Assembly: GCA_034717695.1 (NCBI GenBank)
Contig: JAYELS010000038.1
Span: 1 to 64,000, forward strand
Direction: 5' to 3'
From: NAT127 sp034717695
GTDB taxonomy: Bacteria; Pseudomonadota; Gammaproteobacteria; Pseudomonadales; Porticoccaceae
DNA length: 64,000 bases
Below are positions 1-8,056 of the stretch, in pieces. The first letter of the stretch is position 1; the number at the start of each line of letters is the position of its first letter. A model generated the notes under the pieces. It was not told the DNA's origin, did not search any database, and saw nothing but the letters and a program-made list of their open reading frames with translations. A program made the position numbers and the translations under genes.

Positions 1-2
1 TC

Positions 3-98
3 ACGGAACTGGCGCATACAGCTCGCGGCAAACTCCGTTCCGCACAAAAGCGCAGTACCTTGATCACAGCGTTCTGGAAGCAGGCGGAGCTGTTTTGA
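3..98 (+). pseudogene. 3' end of an ORF entering from the left edge, possibly a transposase
   Basis: A plus-strand frame is open from the window edge and stops at TGA 96-98. It encodes about 31 residues ending in KRSTLITAFWKQAELF, a basic/aromatic tail of the kind seen at transposase C termini, although I cannot name a family. The neighbouring minus-strand repeat protein loses its repeat pattern about 35 bp past this stop, which is where the end of an inserted element would lie. An AT-rich palindrome (105-120, arms ATAGTTA/TAACTAT) sits in between. The identification as a mobile-element edge is inference from this geometry. Confidence 0.3.
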
Positions 99-100
99 TG

Positions 101-868
101 TCATATAGTTATGTAACTATCAATAATTGATGAAGACGTCAGAATGTTATCGTGACCGACAATATCGTTGACACTTGACGAGCTCAGGTTATTGCCATCA
201 CCGACAATGCTATTGCTATCGCTCGATGAAAGAATATTTGAAAAGCCGTTTACGTTGTTGGCGTCAGAGCTGGACGAAAGATTATTACTGTCACCGGAAA
301 TATTATTGCTGGCCGATGTGGAAATGACGTTATCAAAACCAACAACATCATTGCCGCTTGAGCTCGCCAGAGAATTATTGTCACCAACCACATCGTTGGA
401 ATCAGACAGAACCAGATTGTTATCGTTGCCATTGATATCGTTCGCGGAAGATGAAATCAGATCGTTATCGTTCCCGGTGATCTGGTTCGAACTACTGGAC
501 GTCAGCGTATTTTCTTCACCATTAACTTCATTCACGTCGCTATTATTTAGAAAGTTGACACTACCGCTGACCGAGTTGCCATCGCTGTCGTTGACAAGGG
601 TATTGTCGTAGCCATCGACGAGATTATTGTCGGACGTGGCATCGGTACTGTTTTCATCCCCAAGAATAACGTTACCCGCACCAAGATCGTAGTTGGCTGC
701 CTGCCCCTCCGGCGCCCCCATGAACATAAAGCCAGCGAAGAAGAACGCCGCCGCCACTGCGCGTCCCTGGAACTTGATCAGCCGGTAGGAGGCCATCTTC
801 AGCCGCTGCCAGTACTTGCCGCTGTAGGTATTGCTGAGGTCCAGGGTTTTGAGTTCGCGCTTGTTCAT
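101..868 (-). CDS. Repeat-rich exported surface protein (YadA-head/beta-solenoid-like), 3' truncated
   Basis: The product has 255 residues. Residues 1-57 form a long, basic, then hydrophobic export signal ending in a Gly/Ala-rich stretch (GAPEGQA), resembling extended signal peptides of type V-secreted proteins. From about residue 108 there are roughly nine 15-residue repeats with the pattern N-x-(I/V)-x-G-x-x-N-x-L-x-S-S-S. Regular Asn, Gly and aliphatic positions of this kind are typical of beta-solenoid or trimeric-autotransporter head repeats. The start is supported by GGAGA upstream of ATG 868. The repeat pattern breaks at residue 247 (SSSIIDSYITI), near base 134. No membrane anchor or autotransporter barrel follows, so the gene looks cut by a mobile element at the left edge. 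The family name is tentative. Confidence 0.6.
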   Translation of the reverse strand: MNKRELKTLDLSNTYSGKYWQRLKMASYRLIKFQGRAVAAAFFFAGFMFMGAPEGQAANYDLGAGNVILGDENSTDATSDNNLVDGYDNTLVNDSDGNSVSGSVNFLNNSDVNEVNGEENTLTSSSSNQITGNDNDLISSSANDINGNDNNLVLSDSNDVVGDNNSLASSSGNDVVGFDNVISTSASNNISGDSNNLSSSSDANNVNGFSNILSSSDSNSIVGDGNNLSSSSVNDIVGHDNILTSSSIIDSYITI

Positions 869-1681
869 GATGCTTCTCCGTTAACTTTCATGATGCTTTG
901 TTGTTCGTTCTTTTGGGTGCTCCCCCGTCTGGGAGGGCGGCACTCCGGCCTTTTACGTGATCTTGTCGCGCCCAGTGCCGCCCGACGGGCGCACAGGGCA
1001 AGGCACGGGCGCGGGCCCATGCCTTTGGTCAGAGGTGGTTGAGAGTGAAACCCGAGTCTCTTCGGCGGGATTGCCTCCGCGCCGCTCCCCTCTTTCTTTT
1101 CTATCGTTGTGCTTTCAACCGGTGAACATTCCGCCGCTGAGCTCTCAACGGCCCGGCTTCCAAACGTTTTGAAATCAAGATTTTGTTACGGTTTGTTACA
1201 AAGTAGCTTATCCGTATGACATGGGCAAGACAAGTCTCGCTGCCGGGCCCAAATCGCCACAGGGGGGAACGGGATCGGAGCGGAGTGTCCGCCAGGCCCA
1301 GGACTCTGCGCCAAGATGGTGCGCCGGCATCCCGTCGACCGGTCGCCGGACGATAAAGGAGCGGACAACGCCACCCGGTCAGTGACCAGAGCGCGAGGAG
1401 AAAGGGAGTGAGTGGCGGGACAAAAGCGCAAAGCGCAGCCGGCAAAGCCACCGCTGGCAACGCACCCTGGGAGCTGCTACTACCCATATCCCACTCTTGT
1501 CCACAACCGCTTGATGTGTGATCACCGGCAGGTGGCCGCGGGCCCGAAGGTGACCCCCGGAACGGCGACTGGCCGGTGTGCTGGGCACACTTAAGTCCAT
1601 CGGGGCGGAGAGGGGCAACGGCCCCAGAATGAACGGCGGGTTTTGGCGATGGGTGGCGAAGGGGCGAAGGACGCGGCTCTG
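869..1681. other. 813-bp intergenic region without a recognisable gene
   Basis: I find no convincing coding sequence on either strand; the open frames are compositionally biased shadows. Positions 1155-1215 are AT-rich compared with the surroundings and could hold the promoter of the repeat protein, giving a leader of about 300 nt. Near the gene that leader can form a hairpin (917-943, outer arms GTGC/GCAC, inner CTCCC/GGGAG). I could not match the leader to a known riboswitch class. Confidence 0.4.
917..943 (-). promoter_or_regulatory. Leader hairpin upstream of the repeat surface protein
   Basis: On the minus strand GTGC and GCAC arms enclose CTCCC-AGAC-GGGGGAG, giving a GC-rich stem about 50 nt upstream of ATG 868. 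No T-run follows, so it is not an obvious terminator. A role in translation or mRNA stability is speculative. Confidence 0.25.
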
Positions 1682-2098
1682 TCAGTCGTCGATGCCGGCG
1701 CGACCGCGACCGGCCTTGATCCGCCCCCGGCGGGTTTTGCTGTCGACACGCTTCTCCCGGGCGCTCTTGCTTGGCTTGGTGGCCTTGCGGGCCTTGCGTT
1801 CGACGGTGACGGCGCGGATCAGCTCGGCAAGGCGCTCCAGGGCATCGGCCCGGTTCTTCTCCCGGGTGCGGAATTGCTGGGCCTTGATGACGATCACCCC
1901 GTCGGCGGTGATGCGCTGGTCGCTGAGGGCGAGCAATCGCTCGCGGTAGACCTCCGGCAGGGAGGAAGCGCGGATATCAAAGCGCAGATGCACGGCGGAA
2001 GACACCTTGTTGACGTTCTGACCTCCGGCCCCCTGGGCGCGGATGGCGGTCAGCTCGATGTCGTCGTCGGGGATGGAGAGGGTTGGGGTGATCTGCAT
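1682..2098 (-). CDS. arfB: Ribosome-rescue peptidyl-tRNA hydrolase ArfB (YaeJ)
   Basis: The product has 138 residues, close to the usual ArfB length. The catalytic GGQ motif is present in AQGAGGQNVNK near residue 25, followed by the RF1/RF2 domain-3-like fold and a very basic C-terminal tail (RKARKATKPSKSAREKR) that occupies the mRNA channel of stalled ribosomes. ArfB hydrolyses peptidyl-tRNA on non-stop ribosomes. I chose ATG 2098 (MQITPTLSIPDDDIEL) because homologues begin here; the frame continues upstream only through the heptamer repeat. The gene is co-directional with moaA but separated from it by an inverted repeat pair, so it is probably a separate unit. Confidence 0.9.
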   Translation of the reverse strand: MQITPTLSIPDDDIELTAIRAQGAGGQNVNKVSSAVHLRFDIRASSLPEVYRERLLALSDQRITADGVIVIKAQQFRTREKNRADALERLAELIRAVTVERKARKATKPSKSAREKRVDSKTRRGRIKAGRGRAGIDD

Positions 2099-2106
2099 TT
2101 GAAAGG

Positions 2107-2137
2107 GTCTGACGTCTGACGCTGGACGGCTGACGCT
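2107..2137 (+). repeat. Heptamer repeat unit, left arm of inverted pair 1
   Basis: This is a run of four heptamers of the type TCTGACG. It is the left arm of an inverted pair whose right arm lies at 2220-2249, with 82 bp between. The pair fills most of the moaA-arfB gap, and related pairs or single copies occur at 16250-16394 and 53465-53489. Confidence 0.8.
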
Positions 2138-2219
2138 AAAGCAAAGCGGTAGCAGCGGCAAGCCGACCGGGGATGTTTTCAAAGGCGAGAGTCGGCAGTG
2201 ACCAGGCAGGCCGGCTTTT

Positions 2220-2249
2220 GCGTCAGACTTCAGACGTCCGACGTCAGAC
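2220..2249 (-). repeat. Heptamer repeat unit, right arm of inverted pair 1
   Basis: The reverse complement reads GTCTGACG followed by further TCNGACG heptamers and ends GACGC, matching the arm at 2107-2137. The inner flanks also pair (TAAAGC against GCTTTT), so the whole 143-bp unit could fold as a long hairpin. Confidence 0.8.
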
Positions 2250-2257
2250 CCAAGCCT

Positions 2258-3274
2258 TCACCCCCCCGTGGCATTCATGAACCGCACGATATCCACCCGT
2301 TCGGGATCGAAGTGGTGCTTCTCCGGCTTGCGGCCGATGGCGGCGACGATGGCGTCCCTGAGCCGATCCTCGTCCCCCGGGTAGCGGCGCACCAGGGCCT
2401 TCAAGTCCAGGGAATGCTCGTTGCCGAGGCACAGCAGCAGTTTACCCTCCACCGTGAGGCGCACCCGGTTGCAGCTGACGCAGAAGTTGTTGGACATGGG
2501 GGAGATAAAGCCGATCTTCGAGCCCGTGCCCCCCACCCGCATGTAGCGGGAAGGACCGCCGGTGGTCTCGGCACTCGGCACCAGGTCGTAGATGTCCGCC
2601 AGCGTATCGCGGATACGGTCGCTGAAGAACTGGGTATCGGCGCGGCGGTGGGAGTCGATCTCCCCCAGGGGCATCTCCTCGATAAAGGAGATATCCATGC
2701 CCCCCTCCACCGCGAAGCGGGCGAGGTCCACCACCTCCTGGTCGTTCACCCCCGCCAGCACCACGGCATTGAGCTTGATGTTGTCGAACCCGGCCCGCTG
2801 CGCAGCGTCGATACCCGCGAGCACCTGCTCCAGTTCGCCGATGCGGGTCATGGCGCGGTAGCGGTGCGGGTCGAGGCTGTCGATGCTGATATTGAGGCGG
2901 CGCACCCCGGCATCCCGCAGCCCTCGGGCGTACTGGGGCAGCAGCAGGCCGTTGGTGGTCATCACCAGTTCCCGCAGGCCCGGCAACTGACCGAGGTTCT
3001 CCACCAGGGTCATCACCCCCTGGCGGGCCAGGGGCTCGCCGCCGGTAAGGCGGATCTTGGTCACACCGAGCTCTGTGAAGGCCGCGCCGATGCTGGCCAT
3101 CTCCTCCAGGCTGAGGATCTGCTGGCGGGGCAGAAAGGTCATCTGCTCCGCCATGCAGTAGGTGCAGCGCAGGTTGCAGCGGTCGGTGACGGACAGGCGC
3201 AGGTAGTTGATATGCCTGCCGAAAGGGTCGGTGAGGCGCGGCGATTGAGAATTATTGTCGGTGCTTGCACTCAT
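2258..3274 (-). CDS. moaA: GTP 3',8-cyclase MoaA
   Basis: This 338-residue radical-SAM enzyme makes 3',8-cyclo-GTP in the first step of molybdopterin synthesis, working with MoaC. The SAM-binding [4Fe-4S] cysteines are at 33, 37 and 40 (CNLRCTYC). The SAM-binding glycines (TGGEP) follow, and the C-terminal GTP-binding cluster is visible as FCVSCNRVRLT plus a further Cys in LLLCLG. The chain ends in the conserved Gly-Gly. It is the last gene of the moa operon, 23 bp after moeA. No residue appears to be missing. Confidence 0.97.
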   Translation of the reverse strand: MSASTDNNSQSPRLTDPFGRHINYLRLSVTDRCNLRCTYCMAEQMTFLPRQQILSLEEMASIGAAFTELGVTKIRLTGGEPLARQGVMTLVENLGQLPGLRELVMTTNGLLLPQYARGLRDAGVRRLNISIDSLDPHRYRAMTRIGELEQVLAGIDAAQRAGFDNIKLNAVVLAGVNDQEVVDLARFAVEGGMDISFIEEMPLGEIDSHRRADTQFFSDRIRDTLADIYDLVPSAETTGGPSRYMRVGGTGSKIGFISPMSNNFCVSCNRVRLTVEGKLLLCLGNEHSLDLKALVRRYPGDEDRLRDAIVAAIGRKPEKHHFDPERVDIVRFMNATGG

Positions 3275-3297
3275 GGGCGGGTCTCAAAATTGCCCGG

Positions 3298-4494
3298 TCA
3301 CAGTAACGACCGGAAATGGTAAAAGTCTAGCTTATCCCCGGGCTGAACGGCCTGCCCCGGGAGCTGCACCGCAAGGCCATCGCCCCAGCAGGCGGAGGAC
3401 AGCACCCCACTGCCTTGGTTGGGGAAAATCTCGATGCCCTCCCCCGCCAGCCGCGCCCGCAGGTACTCCTGGCGGTTGCCCGCCCGGCGGCTGAAGAGGG
3501 CGGGCACCGCCACCGGCACCGGGGATGCCCCGGTGCACCCCTGCAGGCGAAAGAGCAGCGGTCGCAACAGCACCAGGGCGGTGACGAACACCGAGGCGGG
3601 GTTGCCCGGCAACCCCACGAAAGGCACCCCCAGTACCTCGCCAAAGGCCAGGGGCTTGCCCGGCTTGATGGCGATTTTCCAGAAGTCGAGGCTGCCGAGC
3701 CGGCTGACCACCGCCTTGACGTGATCCTCCTCCCCCACCGAGACCCCGCCGGAGGTGACGATCAGGTCCGCTCCCGTGGCGGCTTCCCGCAGCCGATCGG
3801 CAATCAGCTCCGGGCGGTCGCGGACCATGCCGAGGTCGACCATGGTCATTCCCCAGGCAGCCAGCAGCCCCGCCAGGGTCGCCCGGTTGGAGTTGAAAAT
3901 CTGCCCGGGGCCGAGCACGCCACCCGGCTCCACCAGCTCGTCACCGGTGGAAAACACCGCCACCCGGAGCGGCCGATACAGGGAAACCTCCCCAATACCA
4001 AGGGACGCCAACAACCCCATCTCCTGGGGCCGAAGCCGGGTGCCGGCCGCGAGGACGGTTTCCCCGAGGGCGATATCCTCGCCCCGGCGGCGGATATTGT
4101 CCCCCGGCGGCACCCCGGCCGGGAGGGTAACCGTGGCATGGGCACCCTCCCCCGCAACCACGCAATCCTCCTGCATGGCCACCGTATCCGCCCCGGGGGG
4201 AATCTCCGCCCCGGTGAAGATCCGCGCGGCACTGCCCGGGGCCAGGGGCGCCGGCGCCGCGCCGGCGGGAATCCGCTGGCTGACGGGCAGCACAAAGCCG
4301 GCAGCCGCTGCATCGGCGCGGCGGTAGGCATAGCCATCCATGGCGCTGTTGTCGGCGGGCGGCACTGCCACGGGCGCCACCAGGGCCTCCGCCAGGACGC
4401 GGTTGAAGGCCTCCGCCGGGCCTCTCCGCTCGATCCCCGCGCGGGGCTCCACACGGCTCAAGAGCCGCGCAACAGCTTCGTCCACTGTCAACAT
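3298..4494 (-). CDS. moeA: Molybdopterin molybdenumtransferase MoeA
   Basis: MoeA inserts molybdate into adenylylated molybdopterin. The 398-residue product has the normal length and order: an N-terminal MoeA domain with DNSAMDGYAYR, a central MogA-like domain with TSGGVSVGEEDHVK, the PGNPAS loop and a C-terminal domain. ATG 4494 (MLTVDEAVARLL) is used because it starts 2 nt after the moaB stop and matches the family start. Tight spacing on both sides places it in the moa operon. Confidence 0.96.
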   Translation of the reverse strand: MLTVDEAVARLLSRVEPRAGIERRGPAEAFNRVLAEALVAPVAVPPADNSAMDGYAYRRADAAAAGFVLPVSQRIPAGAAPAPLAPGSAARIFTGAEIPPGADTVAMQEDCVVAGEGAHATVTLPAGVPPGDNIRRRGEDIALGETVLAAGTRLRPQEMGLLASLGIGEVSLYRPLRVAVFSTGDELVEPGGVLGPGQIFNSNRATLAGLLAAWGMTMVDLGMVRDRPELIADRLREAATGADLIVTSGGVSVGEEDHVKAVVSRLGSLDFWKIAIKPGKPLAFGEVLGVPFVGLPGNPASVFVTALVLLRPLLFRLQGCTGASPVPVAVPALFSRRAGNRQEYLRARLAGEGIEIFPNQGSGVLSSACWGDGLAVQLPGQAVQPGDKLDFYHFRSLL

Positions 4495-4496
4495 GA

Positions 4497-5054
4497 TCAG
4501 GCCTTTACGCCAACATGTTGAACAAAGTTGCAAGGTCGGGTGCGGCTGTCCAGCTGGGCTTTGAGGATCTGCTCCCAACCCAGCTGGCAGGCCCCCGTGG
4601 AGCCCGGCAGACAGAAGATCGCAGTGCGGTTGGCGAGTCCCGCCAGGCAGCGGGACTGCACCGTGGAGGTGCCGATATCCGCAAAGGAGAGGTGGCGAAA
4701 CAGCTCGCCAAAGCCCTCGATGTGCTTGTCGAACAGGGGCGCCAGGGCCTCCGGCGTGCTGTCCCGCCCGGTAAACCCGGTCCCCCCGGTGGTGATGATG
4801 ATCTCCACCGCCGGATCGGCGATCCAGGCGGACACCCGGGCCCGCATCAGGTAGATATCGTCGGCGATCAGGTCCCGGGAAACCAGTTGATGGCCCGCTG
4901 CAATGACAGCCTCCTGCAAGTAGCCCCCGGAGGTATCGGTATCCAGGGTGCGGGTGTCCGACACCGTGAGCAGGGCGATGTTGAGGGGTTTGAAAATGTC
5001 GGTCTTGGCCACGGTTACTCCTGCCACTGGGGCGCTGAAATCAATGATGGTCAC
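4497..5054 (-). CDS. moaB: Molybdopterin adenylyltransferase-type protein MoaB
   Basis: This 185-residue MogA/MoaB-fold protein carries the molybdopterin-binding motif TTGGTGFTGRDSTPEAL and a PGSTGAC loop. In many bacteria MoaB takes the MogA role and adenylylates molybdopterin before metal insertion by MoeA. No separate mog gene is visible here, and moeA starts 2 nt downstream, which supports that pairing. A short extension (about 20 residues) precedes the conserved core LNIALLTVSDTRT. Confidence 0.93.
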   Translation of the reverse strand: MTIIDFSAPVAGVTVAKTDIFKPLNIALLTVSDTRTLDTDTSGGYLQEAVIAAGHQLVSRDLIADDIYLMRARVSAWIADPAVEIIITTGGTGFTGRDSTPEALAPLFDKHIEGFGELFRHLSFADIGTSTVQSRCLAGLANRTAIFCLPGSTGACQLGWEQILKAQLDSRTRPCNFVQHVGVKA

Positions 5055-5087
5055 TTACTCTAATTTTTAAAATCAATGGGTTGAAAA

Positions 5088-5885
5088 CTATTTGTGGAGT
5101 AGTTTCTCGCCATTGGACTCCCCCCCGGGGGCGCACACCGGGCACCCTGGCCTCGGCTGCAGGGCAAAACTGCTCCATTGATCCCGCCGGGCATCGAAGC
5201 GCTTGAGCCGAGATCCCGCCAAGGCCTCCCCCGCCACCGTCCCGAGCAGCAGGCGCAGGGCGTTGATGGCCTGCAGGCTGCCCATGGCCCCCAGCAGCGG
5301 GCCTATCACCCCGCTGTTGCCACAGTTCGCCACCGGTTCCGCACTGTCCTCGGGCATGGCACAGGCCAGGCAGGGCCTCTGCTGGCGCGAAAAATCAAGG
5401 GTCACCAACTGACCTTCCCACCCCATGGCGGCGCCGCTCACCAGGGGGATGGCCAGTTGGCGGCAGCGCCGGTTGAGCCAGTGCCGGGCCGCCAGGTTGT
5501 CGGTGCAATCCACCACCAGATCGTAACCATCACCGCCGGGGGGCAATACCCGATCGTCCACCGGACAGGGAAACCCCGCCAGCTCTATTGAGGGATTAAG
5601 GGCCTTCAACTCACGGAGGGCCACATCGACCTTGCTCTCGCCGCAGTCCCCGGTGCGGTACAGCACCTGGCGCTGGAGATTGGTGAGATCCACCCTGTCC
5701 GGATCGCACAGGCCGAGCCGGCCCACCCCCGCCGCCGCCAGGTAAAGGGCCACGGGGCAACCAAGCCCCCCGAGGCCGACAATGAGCACCCGACTTCCCG
5801 ACAGCCGCTCCTGGCCCGCCTCGCCGACATCCGCCAGCAACAGGTGGCGGCTGTAACGCAGAAAGGCATCCCGATTGAGGGTCAT
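5088..5885 (-). CDS. moeB: Molybdopterin-synthase adenylyltransferase MoeB
   Basis: This 265-residue E1-like enzyme activates the C terminus of MoaD with ATP. The nucleotide-binding GLGGLGCP motif, DNLAARH region and two CxxC pairs (CLAC, CPVC) for structural zinc are present. ATG 5885 overlaps the mobA stop by ATGA, so the long upstream extension is not coding. MoeB and ThiF are close relatives; the moa context makes MoeB the better name, and MoaD with its Gly-Gly tail is encoded three genes upstream. Confidence 0.93.
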   Translation of the reverse strand: MTLNRDAFLRYSRHLLLADVGEAGQERLSGSRVLIVGLGGLGCPVALYLAAAGVGRLGLCDPDRVDLTNLQRQVLYRTGDCGESKVDVALRELKALNPSIELAGFPCPVDDRVLPPGGDGYDLVVDCTDNLAARHWLNRRCRQLAIPLVSGAAMGWEGQLVTLDFSRQQRPCLACAMPEDSAEPVANCGNSGVIGPLLGAMGSLQAINALRLLLGTVAGEALAGSRLKRFDARRDQWSSFALQPRPGCPVCAPGGESNGEKLLHK

Positions 5886-6535
5886 GCGCGGAGGCCCCCC
5901 GCCAACAGGCCCTCGGCCCGGGCCAGATCGTCGGGGGTATTGATATTGAAGAACGGATCGAAGCCCTCCCCGGGCCAGTCCACCCGGGCGCTCGGCAACC
6001 TGTCGATCAACGCCTTGAATCCGCCAAAACCAAGGGTCAGCAACTCGGTGCGAAGGACGTCGAGACAGCGCCGGTGCCACAGCGAAAAGGTCGGCTGCAC
6101 TTCGCCGAGATAGGCCGGACAGGCAACCTCCGCCCCGGCGGCCTCCGCCGCGTGCCGCAGGCGCCCCACCAACTCCGTTGGCAGAAAGGGCCCGTCACAG
6201 GGGGCAAGGGCCACCCACTCAAACTGGATACCCTTATCCACCAGCCAGGCCATGCCACTGACAAGGCCGGCAAGGGGCCCCGGATACCTCGGGTAGCCCT
6301 TCGGCAGGCTATCCGCCACTACCTCGCCGAACCGGCGGTAGCGCTCCCCATCCTCATTGACATTGATCAACAGGCGGGACACCTGGGGGCCCAGCCGGCG
6401 CACCACGTGGCTCACCAGGGGTTCCCCCCGAAGGGGGACCAGGGCCTTGGCAATCCCGTCGGCGCGGCCGGCGTTGAAGCGGGAGGAGCGGCCCCCCGCG
6501 AGCACCAGGCCGACGACACCGGAGGGATTATTCAT
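5882..6535 (-). CDS. mobA: Molybdenum cofactor guanylyltransferase MobA-like
   Basis: This 217-residue nucleotidyltransferase is expected to add GMP to molybdenum cofactor, giving the MGD form used by DMSO-reductase-family enzymes, two of which are encoded nearby. The N-terminal LAGGRSSR signature and a CDGPFLP motif are visible. The usual short segment MGxDKAL is replaced by a longer FNAGRADGIAKAL, an unusual spacing in the substrate loop. ATG 6535 overlaps the moaE stop by 8 nt. Operon context gives most of the confidence in the name. Confidence 0.85.
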   Translation of the reverse strand: MNNPSGVVGLVLAGGRSSRFNAGRADGIAKALVPLRGEPLVSHVVRRLGPQVSRLLINVNEDGERYRRFGEVVADSLPKGYPRYPGPLAGLVSGMAWLVDKGIQFEWVALAPCDGPFLPTELVGRLRHAAEAAGAEVACPAYLGEVQPTFSLWHRRCLDVLRTELLTLGFGGFKALIDRLPSARVDWPGEGFDPFFNINTPDDLARAEGLLAGGLRA

Positions 6536-7001
6536 CGCCGTCCCAGCGGCTCGCCGCCGCCCTGTCCACATCGTGCATGTCCACCCACTGCTGCCGGCCG
6601 GCGGCGCCCACCCGCTTCCAGAAAGTGGCGCGGGTCTTCAGGTAATCCATGAGGAACTCCGCCGCCGCAAAGGCCTCCTGGCGGTGGGCGGCGCTCACCC
6701 CCACCAGGACGATCTGGTCCCCCGGTGCCAGATCACCGACCCGATGGATGACGGTGACATCGCGGATCCCCCAGCGGGCCTTAGCCTCGGTGACGATCTC
6801 CGCCAGCAAGCGCTCCGTCATGCCGGGATAGTGCTGCAGACTGAGGGTGTCCACCGGGGGCGCGCCCGCGGCCTGATCCCTGTTGAAGTCCCGCACCAGG
6901 CCTGTGAAAAGCACGACGGCACCGACACCGCCAGCGGCCCGCAGGCGGTCGTGCTCGCCCTGGATGTCGAAGTCGGCGGTCTGGATCTGGATGCGCGCCA
7001 C
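6528..7001 (-). CDS. moaE: Molybdopterin synthase catalytic subunit MoaE
   Basis: MoaE is the large subunit of molybdopterin synthase and transfers sulfur from MoaD thiocarboxylate to precursor Z. The product has about 157 residues from a GTG start at 7001, 5 nt after the moaD stop and just after a GAGG ribosome site. No ATG exists in a sensible position; the in-frame ATG further up lies inside moaD. Conserved features include GAVVLFTGLVRD, the HRVGDL segment and a late catalytic Lys in the LKTRATFWK region. Confidence 0.93.
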   Translation of the reverse strand: MARIQIQTADFDIQGEHDRLRAAGGVGAVVLFTGLVRDFNRDQAAGAPPVDTLSLQHYPGMTERLLAEIVTEAKARWGIRDVTVIHRVGDLAPGDQIVLVGVSAAHRQEAFAAAEFLMDYLKTRATFWKRVGAAGRQQWVDMHDVDRAAASRWDGDE

Positions 7002-7006
7002 GGCCC

Positions 7007-7258
7007 TCAGCCCCCCGTCACCGGGGGGAGGAAGGCGATCTCGTCCCCCTGTTGCAGGCTGCAATCCCAGTCCACCAGTTGTTGGTTGACGGCCACCATC
7101 ACCTGGGGCTCCGCCAGCGCCCTGGCCAGGGCCTCGTTCCCGGCACCGAGTCGGTCGCGAAGCACGGCCACGGTGGCGATGGCACCGTCATAGGGCAAAT
7201 CACGGCTCTCGCAGCCGGCGATATCCCCCAAACGGCCAAAAAACAGTATCCGCAGCAT
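7007..7258 (-). CDS. moaD: Molybdopterin synthase sulfur carrier MoaD
   Basis: This is an 83-residue ubiquitin-fold carrier ending in the diagnostic Gly-Gly (PPVTGG), which is adenylylated by MoeB and then thiocarboxylated. ATG 7258 begins MLRILFFGRL, the normal N terminus. It lies between moaC and moaE with very short gaps, as in enterobacterial moa operons. Confidence 0.95.
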   Translation of the reverse strand: MLRILFFGRLGDIAGCESRDLPYDGAIATVAVLRDRLGAGNEALARALAEPQVMVAVNQQLVDWDCSLQQGDEIAFLPPVTGG

Positions 7259-7272
7259 CGTCGCCCCCGGCC

Positions 7273-7758
7273 TCAGCCGTCCATCAGGGCGAACCAGTCG
7301 CCGGATTTGCCGCCGGTTTTTTCCAGAAGGCACACCTCCCGGATCACCATGCCCTTGTCGATGCCCTTGCACATGTCGTAGGCGGTGAGGGCCGCCACGC
7401 TGGCGCCGGTGAGGGCCTCCATTTCAACCCCCGTCTTGCCGGTGGTCTTGCACAGGACGGCAATATTGAGATGCCGGTTGTCGGCATCGAGATCGATGTC
7501 CACGGTCACCTTGGTGAGCGGCAGGGGATGGCACAGGGGGATCAGCTCGGCGCACTTCTTGGCGGCCTGGATGGCGGCGATGCGCACCGTGGCGAACAGG
7601 TCCCCCTTGGGCAGCGACTCCGCCACCAGGGTCGCGACAATGGCCTCGGTGAGTTCCACCCGGGCGAGGGCGATGGCGGTGCGGGCAGTCTCCGGCTTGT
7701 CGGAAACGTCCACCATGTGGGCTTCGCCCTGGGTGTTGAGATGGGTCAGTTGGGTCAT
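7273..7758 (-). CDS. moaC: Cyclic pyranopterin monophosphate synthase MoaC
   Basis: MoaC converts the MoaA product to cyclic pyranopterin monophosphate (precursor Z). The 161-residue protein has the family core: AAKKCAELIPLCHPL with the conserved His/Cys, and a C-terminal EALTGASVAALTAYDMCK with the catalytic Asp and Lys region. ATG 7758 (MTQLTHLNTQGEAHMVDV) matches homologues. It is the first gene of the minus-strand moa operon and is divergent from the molybdoenzyme operon across about 300 bp. Confidence 0.97.
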   Translation of the reverse strand: MTQLTHLNTQGEAHMVDVSDKPETARTAIALARVELTEAIVATLVAESLPKGDLFATVRIAAIQAAKKCAELIPLCHPLPLTKVTVDIDLDADNRHLNIAVLCKTTGKTGVEMEALTGASVAALTAYDMCKGIDKGMVIREVCLLEKTGGKSGDWFALMDG

Positions 7759-7966
7759 GTCAAAGGTCCGCAAGTCCGGTGGTGGCTAAAACGACGAAAC
7801 AGGCATCATAGGCATTAACGACAGCCTTGCCAAACAGCCCCGGCCCGGCTCCGATGCTAAGTGCTGCCCGCCGGTGGGGCAATCCGCGAGAGCATCTCCC
7901 AGCGCCCCAAGACTATGGTTGAAATCCCGGCTCGGGCAATGCCGCTATGGGGTGGCCGCTGAGCCC

Positions 7967-7995
7967 TTGCGGTATTTTTCAGACAAGTGTATTAA
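7967..7995 (+). promoter_or_regulatory. Sigma-70-like promoter for the molybdoenzyme operon
   Basis: TTGCGG and TATTAA are separated by 17 bp, with AT-rich spacer and flank. Transcription would begin near 8002 and give a leader of about 55 nt before ATG 8057. This also argues against the longer in-frame N-terminal extension, which would begin upstream of the promoter. Confidence 0.6.
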
Positions 7996-8056
7996 TACGC
8001 CATGGCCCGCGGCCATCCATAAATCCAATAACCAGGGCGACGCCCGGAGCCACGCG

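Noticed and set aside
985..1090. Fragments resembling a c-di-GMP-I (GEMM) riboswitch on the plus strand (GCACAGGGCAA and GCCTCCG-like pieces)
   Set aside because: The conserved order and spacing (GGCAAACC, GAAA, GGGACGCAAAGCC) are absent, and no plus-strand gene follows.
7759..7900. Possible molybdenum-cofactor riboswitch upstream of moaC
   Set aside because: I could not find the conserved Moco RNA segments in the roughly 140 bases upstream of the start; only ordinary leader sequence is seen.
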